NCBI GenBank assembly: GCA_016302225.1
Contig: JAEDOB010000041.1
Coordinates: forward strand, 1 to 11,915
DNA length: 11,915 nt
Source: Oscillospiraceae bacterium
Lineage (GTDB): Bacteria; Bacillota; Clostridia; Oscillospirales; Ruminococcaceae
Reading direction: 5' to 3'
A program made the translations under genes and the position numbers. The notes under the pieces were generated by a model that saw nothing but the letters and a program-made list of their open reading frames with translations, was not told the DNA's origin and ran no database searches. Below, in pieces: positions 1 to 7,700 of this stretch. The stretch's first letter is position 1. Each line of letters begins with the position of its first letter.

Positions 1-189
1 GTTTTTCGTGATAGCTGTTTTGAACTAACTTACGATGGTAAAACTGACAGGGTATTTTATAATGAGATCATTGGATTGAAAGCTTATGATGGTGCTATTG
101 GTGTAGTAAGCGATAGAATTGAGGTATTTCTTCCAAAAGATGAAGAAATGCTGCGTATTTTGGAGAGTAAAGTTTATGCAAGATCTTGA
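1..189 (+). CDS. Hypothetical protein, 3' end only
   Basis: The reading frame is open from base 1 and stops with TGA at 187-189, giving the last 62 residues of a protein that begins outside the window. The visible part alternates short beta-like strands (FELTYDG, RVFYNEIIGLKAY, IGVVSDRIEVFL) and ends in a short helix (EEMLRILESKVYA). This resembles the C-terminal half of YcxB-like or bacterial PH-like domains, the type suggested for the next gene, but the match is weak and judged by eye. There is no signature motif. GC is about 34 percent over 1-180, clearly below the roughly 50 percent of the genes further right, and codons are A/T-ending. The next gene starts inside this one with a 14-base overlap, so the two are probably translated together. 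The reading frame is fairly sure; the function is unknown. Confidence 0.65.
   Translation, partial: VFRDSCFELTYDGKTDRVFYNEIIGLKAYDGAIGVVSDRIEVFLPKDEEMLRILESKVYARS
162..167 (+). promoter_or_regulatory. Ribosome binding site for the YcxB-like gene
   Basis: GGAGAG lies 8 bases before the ATG at 176. This decides for that start over the ATG at 119, which has no purine-rich site before it and would add a Cys/Phe-rich stretch read out of frame through the preceding gene. Confidence 0.6.
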
Positions 190-730
190 GTCAAGGCGGT
201 TTACCGTCAGGCTTACTCAAAAAGAGCTTAGAAAGTTTTACCGATATGATATGATGTTCACCCCAAGGGCAGTGTGGAATATTATCATAATTATTGCGGC
301 GGTGCTTATTTATCTGGCGGTAATGCGGACATTTGTTAAATACATATTACTTGTCTGGGTGATAGGTGTGGTGTTCTTTTTCGGACTGCTTTACAATCTT
401 TACTGCGTAACGCCCACAGTATCTGCGGAAAAAGCCGCTCCCGGAGAATACGGAATCCTTGACGAGTTTGAGTTTTTCGGGACATATTTCACGGAGAAAA
501 AGGGCAGTACATTTATTACCGTTCCATACAATGCAATTGACAAAATGGTGGAATTTGATACGGCGTTTTATCTGTATTTTTCGCCGCAAATGACACGTGT
601 TCAGAAGATTTCCGAGGACGGCGGTTTGGAACCCGTCAAAAACCGTTCGGCGGTGGCAAGCGTTATTGTCAAGGAAGGTCTTACCGAAGAAGAAATTGAG
701 TTTATAAAATCTGTTGTCACGCCAAAATAA
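176..730 (+). CDS. YcxB-like small membrane protein
   Basis: This is a 184-residue protein of unknown function. A soluble N-terminal stretch (about 1-30, with LTQKELRKFYRYD) is followed by two hydrophobic segments at about 33-50 (IIIIIAAVLIYLAVM) and 55-77 (YILLVWVIGVVFFFGLLYNL). A cytosolic-type domain (about 80-184) then runs through GTYFTEKKGSTFITVPYNAIDKM and EFDTAFYLYFSP and ends in a helix (LTEEEIEFIKSVV). Two membrane helices followed by a 'Y-x-x-I-x-K-x-x-E' strand pair is the pattern of YcxB-like proteins; the family call is from memory of that pattern. The ATG at 176 is chosen because of the GGAGAG site, and it overlaps the upstream gene by 14 bases. kptA follows 13 bases downstream, so this gene is probably in the same transcript. 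Base composition lies between the AT-rich left edge and the rest. Nothing here allows a function to be named. Confidence 0.6.
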   Translation: MQDLESRRFTVRLTQKELRKFYRYDMMFTPRAVWNIIIIIAAVLIYLAVMRTFVKYILLVWVIGVVFFFGLLYNLYCVTPTVSAEKAAPGEYGILDEFEFFGTYFTEKKGSTFITVPYNAIDKMVEFDTAFYLYFSPQMTRVQKISEDGGLEPVKNRSAVASVIVKEGLTEEEIEFIKSVVTPK

Positions 731-743
731 GAGGTGAAGTGAT

Positions 744-1283
744 ATGGACGACATAAAAGCGGGCAGATTTATCAGCCTCATACTCCGTCATCACCCCGAA
801 GAAGGGGGCGTAACCCTTGACAGTCACGGCTATGCGGACGTTTCAAGGCTGATTGACGGAGTTGCAAAAAAGTTTCACGGATTTAATATGGACGACCTTG
901 AAAGGATAGTCAGGGAGAACAACAAGCAGCGTTATTCTTTCAATGAAGATAAAACGAAAATAAGGGCAAATCAGGGGCATTCCGTGTCGGGCATTGACCT
1001 TGAACTGAAGCCTGTTTCTCCGCCCGATCTGCTTTATCACGGGACGGCAGAAGCGACTGTTCCCGTCATTATGGAGGAGGGTTTGAAGCCTATGTCACGG
1101 CAGTATGTTCATCTGTCTGCCGAATATGAAACCGCCGTAAATGTGGGAAAGCGGCACGGGAAGCCGCAGGTTCTGACAATTGACACGAAAGCAATGGAGA
1201 GGGACGGATTCAGCTTTTTCATCTCCGAAAACGGAGTCTGGCTGACAGCTCACGTTCCGCCGAAATACATAGAAAGGAATTGA
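744..1283 (+). CDS. kptA: RNA 2'-phosphotransferase (Tpt1/KptA family)
   Basis: KptA removes an internal 2'-phosphate from RNA by transferring it to NAD+, giving ADP-ribose 1'',2''-cyclic phosphate and nicotinamide. In eukaryotes this completes tRNA splicing; the bacterial substrate is not known. The protein has 179 residues, the usual length. The N-terminal winged-helix half shows ISLILRHHPEEGG with the Arg15-His16 pair, then SFNEDKTKIRANQGHS with Arg74. The C-terminal ADP-ribosyltransferase-like half shows LYHGT (97-101), GLKPMSRQYVHLS (113-125), VGKRHGKP (with Arg137) and SENGVWLTAHVPPKY (161-175). The Arg-His-Arg-Arg set known from yeast Tpt1 therefore appears complete, with Arg137 as the likely fourth residue. 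The ATG at 744 follows GAGGTG (731-736) by 7 bases. plsX begins 4 bases after the stop, implying co-translation. The identification is secure; its role in this operon is open. Confidence 0.95.
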   Translation: MDDIKAGRFISLILRHHPEEGGVTLDSHGYADVSRLIDGVAKKFHGFNMDDLERIVRENNKQRYSFNEDKTKIRANQGHSVSGIDLELKPVSPPDLLYHGTAEATVPVIMEEGLKPMSRQYVHLSAEYETAVNVGKRHGKPQVLTIDTKAMERDGFSFFISENGVWLTAHVPPKYIERN

Positions 1284-1287
1284 AGCT

Positions 1288-2301
1288 ATGAATATAATCG
1301 TTGACGCATTCGGAGGGGACAACGCTCCTCTCGAAGTTATAAAGGGTGCAGCGGACGCCGTTGCAAAGCTTGATGTGGACGTTACTCTGACGGGAAACGA
1401 AAGCATCATCAAAAAGACTGCCGAGGAAAACGGCATAAGCCTTGACCGCATTTCTGTTATCCACACGGAGTCGGTCATCGACATTCACGAGGAGCCTACG
1501 GAGGTCATTAAGGGCAAGTCGGACTGCTCCATGGCGGTTGGCTTGAAGGCACTTGCAGAGGGCAAGGGCGACGCTTTTGTTTCGGCAGGAAGTACGGGTG
1601 CGCTGGTGGTCGGTGCGACATTTATCGCAAAGCGTTTGAAGGGCATAAAGAGGGCTGCTCTTGCGCCTATTCTGCCCACGGCTAATGGACACGTTATACT
1701 TATGGACGGCGGTGCAAATGTTGATTGCCGCCCCGAAATGCTTTTGCAGTTCGGCATTATGGGCTCCTGCTATATGGAACGTGTTATGGGTCTGAAATCG
1801 CCTAAGGTTGGACTTCTGAACGTTGGTGCGGAGGACACAAAGGGCAGAGAAATGGACATTGAAGCATACAAGCTTTTGAAGGACGCACCCCTTGATTTTT
1901 ACGGAAATCTTGAAGCGAGGGAGCTGCCCTTCGGCGTTTGTCAGGTAGCTGTTTCCGACGGTTTCACGGGAAATATTGCCTTGAAGCTTTACGAGGGAAT
2001 GGGTTCCTTCTTTGCGGGGGAACTCAAGGGAATGCTCACAAGCGGTCTTTCGGGAAAGCTGGCTGCGCTTATGATAATGCCCAAGGTGAAGGCGTTCAAG
2101 AAGAAGCTGGATTATACCGAGGTTGGCGGTGCGGTGCTTATGGGCATCTCAAAGCCTGTTATCAAGGCGCACGGCAGCTCCAATGCAAAGGCGTTCTACA
2201 ATGCTATCCGTCAGGCGAAAAACTGCGTTGACGGAAAGGTAATTGACGCAATTTCACAGTCCCTTGAAGCTGTGAAGGAAAAGGAAAAATCATCAAACTA
2301 A
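1288..2301 (+). CDS. plsX: Phosphate acyltransferase PlsX
   Basis: PlsX makes acyl-phosphate from acyl-ACP and phosphate. PlsY then uses it to acylate glycerol-3-phosphate, the first step of phospholipid synthesis in most bacteria; PlsX acts as a peripheral protein at the membrane. The 337 residues fit the family (about 330-355). Visible family blocks are VDAFGGDNAP (5-14; the common form has Met where this has Phe), FVSAGSTGALVVGA, LMDGGANVDCRPEML, VGLLNVGAEDTKG, DFYGNLEAREL, VAVSDGFTGNIALKLYEG, and near the end YTEVGGAVLMG and AHGSSNAKAFYNAIR. The start follows AAAGGA at 1272-1277 and lies 4 bases after kptA. In many Firmicutes plsX is followed by fabD/fabG/acpP or acpP and then rnc; here an O-acetyltransferase gene takes that place, after a 35-base gap that holds only its ribosome binding site. 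Confidence 0.97.
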   Translation: MNIIVDAFGGDNAPLEVIKGAADAVAKLDVDVTLTGNESIIKKTAEENGISLDRISVIHTESVIDIHEEPTEVIKGKSDCSMAVGLKALAEGKGDAFVSAGSTGALVVGATFIAKRLKGIKRAALAPILPTANGHVILMDGGANVDCRPEMLLQFGIMGSCYMERVMGLKSPKVGLLNVGAEDTKGREMDIEAYKLLKDAPLDFYGNLEARELPFGVCQVAVSDGFTGNIALKLYEGMGSFFAGELKGMLTSGLSGKLAALMIMPKVKAFKKKLDYTEVGGAVLMGISKPVIKAHGSSNAKAFYNAIRQAKNCVDGKVIDAISQSLEAVKEKEKSSN

Positions 2302-2336
2302 AGCTGAATTTACATAACGGGGAAGGAGTCGGAACT

Positions 2337-2954
2337 ATGACCGAAAAGGAAAAAATGCTGTCGGGCAAGCTTTACGACCCGACAGATAAAGAGCTTTCCG
2401 AGCTGCGGGCAAAGGCGCACAGGCTCAGCAAAATGTATAATGATACTTTCGAGGACGAGGAAGAAAAGCGCAGCTCCATTTTGAAGGAGCTTGTTCCGAA
2501 TATGGGAAAGGATTCGGGATTTACGGGGCCTATTTACTTTGACTACGGCGTTTTTACGGAGATAGGCGAGAGGTTTTATGCAAATTTCAACCTTACCGTT
2601 CTTGATGTTTGCCCCGTAAAAATAGGAAATGACGTTATGATAGGGCCGAATGTTTCCATAATGACTCCCGTTCACCCCCTGAGATATGCCGACAGAAATA
2701 TGAGAGTTCGGGAAAACGGTGAGATTTACGATCTGGAATACGGAAAGCCAATAACCATCGGAGATAACTGCTGGATAGCTGCAAATGTTACCATAACGGG
2801 CGGCGTTACTATCGGGAACGGCTGCGTTATCGGTGCGGGCAGCGTTGTTACAAGGGATATTCCCGATAACTGTCTTGCTGTGGGAAATCCGTGCAGAGTC
2901 ATCAGGGAGATAACCGATAAAGATGATGTTTCGCTGAAAGAATATTTATGGTGA
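2337..2954 (+). CDS. Sugar O-acetyltransferase (maltose/galactoside acetyltransferase family)
   Basis: The family transfers acetyl from acetyl-CoA to a hydroxyl of sugars or related acceptors; the true acceptor of most members is unknown. The 205-residue protein has the N-terminal Mac domain (MTEKEKMLSGKLYDPTDKEL, then a helix with KMYNDT, to about residue 55), then left-handed beta-helix hexapeptide repeats: VKIGND / VMIGPN / VSIMTP (94-111), ITIGDN / CWIAAN / VTITGG / VTIGNG / CVIGAG / SVVTRD (139-174), ending DIPDNCLAVGNPCRVIR. His113 in TPVHPL matches the catalytic His of LacA. The long loop after it (about 116-138) is typical. The start follows GGAAGGAG (2321-2328) by 8 bases. I would not give it a symbol such as maa or lacA because substrate cannot be read from sequence. 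It sits between plsX and rnc, 15 bases before rnc, an uncommon place for this family. Confidence 0.9.
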   Translation: MTEKEKMLSGKLYDPTDKELSELRAKAHRLSKMYNDTFEDEEEKRSSILKELVPNMGKDSGFTGPIYFDYGVFTEIGERFYANFNLTVLDVCPVKIGNDVMIGPNVSIMTPVHPLRYADRNMRVRENGEIYDLEYGKPITIGDNCWIAANVTITGGVTIGNGCVIGAGSVVTRDIPDNCLAVGNPCRVIREITDKDDVSLKEYLW

Positions 2955-2969
2955 CGAAAGGCGTTTAAA

Positions 2970-3677
2970 ATGAGTAATACTAACAAGACCGATCTTGAAG
3001 CCTTTGAGAAAAAGATCGGGTACACATTCAAAAATAAGGAGCTGCTTTTTGAGGCACTTTCTCACTCCTCCTTTGCAAATGAAAACAAGCGGCAGCGTCA
3101 TTCAAATGAGCGGCTGGAATTTCTGGGGGACAGCGTTTTGTCCATCATTGTTTCACGCTATCTGTTTGACCATTTCAAGCACCTTCCCGAGGGGGAGCTT
3201 ACTAAGATAAGAGCGTCGCTGGTGTGCGAAAAGGCGTTGTTTGAATTTTCAAAGAAGATTGACCTTGGCAGCTTTATAATGCTGGGACGGGGCGAGGAAA
3301 ATTCGGGCGGACGGGAGCGTCCTTCCATCGTTTCGGACGCATTTGAAGCGGTCATTGCAGCTGTTTATCTGGACGGCGGAATGGAAGCCGCAAAGCCCTA
3401 TGTTCTCAGCTTTATGCCCGAGGATATTGACAGCAAAAAGGGCAGCACTCTTAACGATTACAAGACAATTCTTCAGGAGATAATCCAGAAAAATCCCGAG
3501 GAAAAGGTGGAATATGTCCTGAAGGAGCAGTCGGGTCCCGACCATGACAAGGCGTTTGTGGTGCAGGTTTTCCTGAACAGCAATGTTATCGGCGAGGGCA
3601 GAGGTCACAGCAAAAAGCAGGCAGAGCAAATGGCGGCTAAAGAAGCGCTGGAGCTTATGGGCTATGACACACAGTAA
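2970..3677 (+). CDS. rnc: Ribonuclease III
   Basis: RNase III cuts double-stranded RNA, processing rRNA precursors and structured mRNAs; it is a cytosolic Mg2+-dependent homodimer. The protein has 235 residues, a normal length. The nuclease domain (about 10-155) carries the signature NERLEFLGDSV with Glu47, Glu50 and Asp54, and the second acidic pair Asp123 and Glu126 in SDAFEAVIAAVYLDGG; these match Glu38, Glu41, Asp45, Asp114 and Glu117 of the E. coli enzyme, so it should be active. The C-terminal double-stranded RNA binding domain (about 161-231) starts NDYKTILQEIIQK and ends GEGRGHSKKQAEQMAAKEAL, with the Lys-rich helix that contacts RNA. The start follows the purine-rich stretch ACGAAAGG. 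The gene overlaps the radical SAM gene by 14 bases, and the rnc-rSAM-smc-ftsY order is a known Clostridia arrangement. Confidence 0.98.
   Translation: MSNTNKTDLEAFEKKIGYTFKNKELLFEALSHSSFANENKRQRHSNERLEFLGDSVLSIIVSRYLFDHFKHLPEGELTKIRASLVCEKALFEFSKKIDLGSFIMLGRGEENSGGRERPSIVSDAFEAVIAAVYLDGGMEAAKPYVLSFMPEDIDSKKGSTLNDYKTILQEIIQKNPEEKVEYVLKEQSGPDHDKAFVVQVFLNSNVIGEGRGHSKKQAEQMAAKEALELMGYDTQ
3650..3653 (+). promoter_or_regulatory. Ribosome binding site for the radical SAM gene, inside rnc
   Basis: GGAG lies 10 bases before the ATG at 3664, within the last codons of rnc. It supports the short start of the radical SAM protein over an in-frame ATG at 3583, which would add 27 Arg/Lys-rich residues unlike the family. 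Confidence 0.5.
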
Positions 3678-4704
3678 CATCTCAATTTTCGTGCCGCATC
3701 TGGGCTGTCCTCACGCTTGTTCCTTCTGCAATCAGCGGATAATAAGCGGGAAAACGGAGATCCCTCACGGCGAGGACATTACACGTTTGCTTTCGGAACA
3801 GGCAGAGCGCATTACCGACAGTGAGCGGCGGAATAATACGGAGATAGCGTTTTTCGGCGGCAGCTTTACGGCAATTGACCGTGAATACAGGCGGGAGCTT
3901 CTTTCGGCGGCTTTTCCGTTTACTAAGGCGGGGGGCGGCTGTTTTAAGGGGATACGCTTTTCTACACGTCCCGACTGCATTGACGGGGAAGTGCTGGAGG
4001 AAGCTAAAAGCTTCGGTGTTACCGCTATTGAGCTGGGTGCGCAGTCTATGTCCGACAAGGTGCTTGAATTGAACGAACGTGGGCATACTGCCGAGGACGT
4101 TCGCCGTGCGTCTGCGTTGATAAAGGAGTTTGGCTTTGAGCTGGGCTTGCAGATGATGGTGGGGCTTTACGGCAGCACGGAAACCGACGAATTTCACACT
4201 ATGACCGAGATAATAAAGCTTCGTCCCAACACGGCGAGGATATATCCCGTTTCGGTTTTGCGTGGGACTAAGCTTGCTGAATTGTACAAAAGCGGTGAGT
4301 ATGTTCTCTATCCCTTTGAAAAGGCGGTAAACATCTGCGGCGTTATCTACTGCGCATTTACAAGCGTCGGTATTAGGGTGATACGAATGGGACTTCACGC
4401 CGAGGACGGTGTTGAGAACAGTGCCGTTGCGGGATTTTATCACCCTGCATTCGGGGAAATTGTCCGCTCGGACATTGTGAAAAATGTTATACTGAAATAC
4501 TGTATGTCCGAAAAAGCGGACAGTTCTCCTGTTGAAATATGCGCAAACAGCAGGCTTATAGGCGCTGTTTACGGACACAAAAAATCCAATCGGATATTCT
4601 TTGAGGAAAAGAATATTCCCGTTAAAATTTCCATAGATAATAACCTTAAAGACCATGAAATTTCCATAAACAAGGAAGTGCAAAATGTATTTAAAATCAC
4701 TTGA
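3664..4704 (+). CDS. Elp3-like radical SAM protein lacking the acetyltransferase domain
   Basis: The 346-residue protein has CxxxCxxC in GCPHACSFCNQ (Cys15, Cys19, Cys22), the [4Fe-4S] cluster site of Elp3-type radical SAM enzymes. It is followed by FFGGSFTAID, STRPDCI, the strand VTAIELGAQSMSDKVLELNERGHT, a QMMVGLYG loop and RIYPVSVLRGTKLAELYKSGEY. These blocks follow archaeal and eukaryotic Elp3, which starts wobble-uridine modification of tRNA (cm5U family). Full Elp3 is over 500 residues and ends in a GNAT acetyltransferase domain; here the protein stops about 50 residues after VYGHKKSNRIFF, so that domain is absent and the reaction is unknown. The ATG at 3664 is preferred to one at 3583, since it has GGAG at 3650-3653 and places the cluster motif normally. 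It overlaps rnc by 14 bases and smc by 20, so translation is likely coupled to both. Confidence 0.88.
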   Translation: MTHSNISIFVPHLGCPHACSFCNQRIISGKTEIPHGEDITRLLSEQAERITDSERRNNTEIAFFGGSFTAIDREYRRELLSAAFPFTKAGGGCFKGIRFSTRPDCIDGEVLEEAKSFGVTAIELGAQSMSDKVLELNERGHTAEDVRRASALIKEFGFELGLQMMVGLYGSTETDEFHTMTEIIKLRPNTARIYPVSVLRGTKLAELYKSGEYVLYPFEKAVNICGVIYCAFTSVGIRVIRMGLHAEDGVENSAVAGFYHPAFGEIVRSDIVKNVILKYCMSEKADSSPVEICANSRLIGAVYGHKKSNRIFFEEKNIPVKISIDNNLKDHEISINKEVQNVFKIT

Positions 4705-7700
4705 GCTGCAAGGCTTCAAATCATTTCCCGATAAAATAAAGCTGGAATTCGGCAAGGGTATGACTGCCGTTGTAGGACCTAACGGAAGCGGTAAATCCAA
4801 CATCGGTGACGCTGTCCGCTGGGTGCTGGGGGAGCAGTCCTCAAAGACTCTCCGAGGGGCAAAAATGGAGGACGTTATCTTTGCGGGAACGCAGTACCGA
4901 AAGGCGGTAGGCTTTGCTGCGGTCACGCTGAATATCGTCAATGACAAGGGCTTGCTGTCCATTGACGAGCCCGAGGTTTCCGTTACCAGAAAGCTTTACA
5001 GAAGCGGTGAAAGTGAATATCTTATCAACGGCAGACAGGTGCGCTTGAAGGACATTCTGGAGCTGTTTATGGACACGGGTCTGGGACGGGACGGCTATTC
5101 CATCATCGGTCAGGGACGTGTTGCGGAGATAGTTTCCGCAAAGTCCGCAGAACGCCGTGAAATATTTGAAGAAGCGGCGGGAATTTCAAAGTTTCGCTAT
5201 CGCCGTGCCGAAGCGGAAAGGCGTCTGGCGGCGGCTGAGGAAAATCTTGTTAGACTGCGGGATATTCTCTCCGAATTGGAAGGACGTGTTGAGCCGCTGC
5301 GAATTCAGTCGGAGAAGGCGCAGAAATTCATTACGCTGTCCGAGGAGAAAAAGTCGCTGGAAATTTCCGTATGGATGAAGCGGCTGGACGAATTAAAGGA
5401 AACTCTCGATGAACTGAACGAAAAGCTGCTTATCAGCAAGGCAGGTCACGAAAACACCTCCGCTGAGTTGAACCGAACCGAAACAGAAGCCGCCGAATTT
5501 TTCAGGGGAATGCAGGAGGCAACGGCTAAGATAGAGCAGCTTCGCAGCAGACTTCTTGAAGCGGAGCAGGAAAATCAGCAGCTTCATTCGGACATTGCGG
5601 TTTTTGAAAATGACATTTCCCACTGCAGGGCGGCAATTGAGGAAATAGAGGAGATACGCAAAAATTCCGAAAATGTCAACCGTGAAAATGAGCGTTTGAT
5701 GACGGAAAAGCTTGCCGAAATCGACGAGATAAAGCGGAAAATTGAAGAGTGTACAAAGGGTGCCGAAGAAGCCGAGGAGAATTTCCGAAGGCTTATCGGC
5801 GAACAGGAAAGCTTTTCAAAGGACTTTGAAGCGGCGGGTGCAGAGCTTAACAAGCTGTACATACGTCAGTCAGAGTTAAAGGTTTCACTGGCGGCGGGCG
5901 AAACTTCTCTTGATGACATAAAGGCAAGCATTGTCCGTGCGGCGGAAAATGAGGAAACGCAGCGTATTGCGGCGGAAAATCTTGTTAAGGAACGTGCGGA
6001 GATAACCGAGGGCATCAAGCTTCTGGAGGAGCGTGGGGACGAGCAGAGCAACCGCTTAAACGGTCTGGAACGGCTTTACAAGGGCAAGGCGGAAAAGCTG
6101 TCGGCGGCTGAAAAGGAGCTTTCCGACATAAGCTTTGCTATTCGTGAAAAGCAGCAGAGGATAAATCTTCTCTCCGACCTGGAAAACAGCATGGAGGGCT
6201 TTGCTCACAGCGTTAAGACGGTCATTAAGGCGGGACAGAGCGGACGTATCGGCGGCATTCGGGGTTCGGTGGCGCAGCTTATAAGCACATCTCCCGAGTA
6301 CAGTCTTGCCATTGAAACGGCTTTGGGCGGTGCTATGCAGAACATTATCGTTGACAACGAGGAAACGGCAAAGCGGTGCATCAGATTTTTGCAGGAGTCC
6401 AAGGCGGGACGTGCAACATTTCTGCCCATTACTTCGGTCAGGGGAAATGTTCTGCGGGAAAACGGGCTGGAGAATTGTGACGGATTTATTGCAATTGCGT
6501 CCGAGCTTGCGGAATATGACGACGAATACAAGGGAATATTTGCTTCTCTGTTGGGAAGAATTGTCATAGCGGAGGACATTGACCTTGCGGCACTTATTGC
6601 GAAAAAATACGGTTACAAATTTAAGATAGTTACTCTTGACGGACAGGTCATAAATGCGGGCGGTTCCTTTACGGGCGGTTCGTCAAACCGTTCAAACGGT
6701 ATGCTGTCCCGAAAGAATGAGATAGAAACGCTTTCTGCCGAAGCCGAAAAGCTTGCCGAAAAGCAGCGGACGGCTCAGGCACAGGCAGACAAGCTTCGTT
6801 CGGAAACGGACAAGCTGAAAATTGACACAGAGGACGCCAGAGAGCAGCTTCAGGTCATCTCCAATGACAAGGTGCGGTTTGAAGCGGAAATTCGCCGAAT
6901 TGACGGAGTTTCCGAGCAGACAAAAAATGCTTCGGAATTTGCCGCAGAGCAAACAAGGCTGTTAAAAGAAAAGCTTTCCGAACAGGAAAAAACTCTGAAA
7001 AATGACAGCGCAGAGCTTGAAAAAATATCTGCGGAGATTTCCGAAAAGGAATCGGAGGTGTCCGTGGGACGGGAAAAGAACGACGAATTTGCTGCCGAAA
7101 GGGACAAGCTGTCTAACCTTATTTCCGAGATGAAGCTGTCAAAGATCGCCCTGGAAAAGGACGAACAGGCGGCTCACGATGCAGTGGAGCAGATAAAAAA
7201 GAATGCGGAAAAAATAAACGACGATTCCGCAAATCAGCTTCTGCGTATCAAAATGCAGGAGAAAATTATCGAGGAAAAGCGGGCACTTATTGAGGAGCGC
7301 AAACAGGCTCTTGCGGCGGCGGGAGATAATGCTGCGAAGATAAACGGGCAGATCTCGGAGCTGCGGGACAAGCATTCGGAATTTGAGCGGAAAACCAACG
7401 AAAACCGCATAAAGTCCTCCGAGCTTACCGACACAAGAGAAAGCTATGCCACGGAGATAACAAGGCTGGAAGAGCGGTGTGCGTCCGTGCGGAAAACCGA
7501 GGACGGCATCATATCCGAAATGCTGGAGCAGTATAATATATCACGGTCGGAGGCGGCGGAGATAGCCGTTCCCGTTGAGGATATGCTTATTGCGCAGCGT
7601 GACCTGAACGATGTCAAGCAGAAGATAAGGTCGCTGGGGCACGTCAATGTTGCGGCAATCGAGGAGTACAAAGAGGTTTCCGAAAGATACGAATTTATGT

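Noticed and set aside
58..63. A perfect TATAAT hexamer that could be a -10 box for the YcxB-like gene and kptA
   Set aside because: It lies in AT-rich coding sequence, there is no TGn extension, and the only TTGACA-like match (CTGACA, 44-49) is 8 bases away, far from the usual 17.
1095..1757. Several overlapping - strand open frames across kptA and plsX
   Set aside because: They mirror highly conserved sense genes, are low in domain-like content and have no operon logic.
1938..2231. A 97-codon + strand frame inside plsX
   Set aside because: It overlaps conserved plsX coding in another frame, is rich in Cys and Gly as expected of out-of-frame reading, and has no family motif.
2302..2336. The largest gap (35 bases), checked for a terminator or promoter between plsX and the acetyltransferase
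   Set aside because: There is no inverted repeat followed by T residues and no -35/-10 pair; it holds only the GGAAGGAG ribosome binding site.
3682..4962. A 426-codon open frame on the - strand, across the radical SAM gene and the start of smc
   Set aside because: The + strand carries two clearly conserved families over the same bases. The antisense protein has no recognisable domain, and such open frames arise from the codon bias of the sense genes.
7195..7201. An in-frame A AAA AAG slippery heptamer inside smc
   Set aside because: It encodes an ordinary I-K-K stretch of the second coiled coil. The -1 frame closes after about 30 codons and no stimulating structure is apparent.
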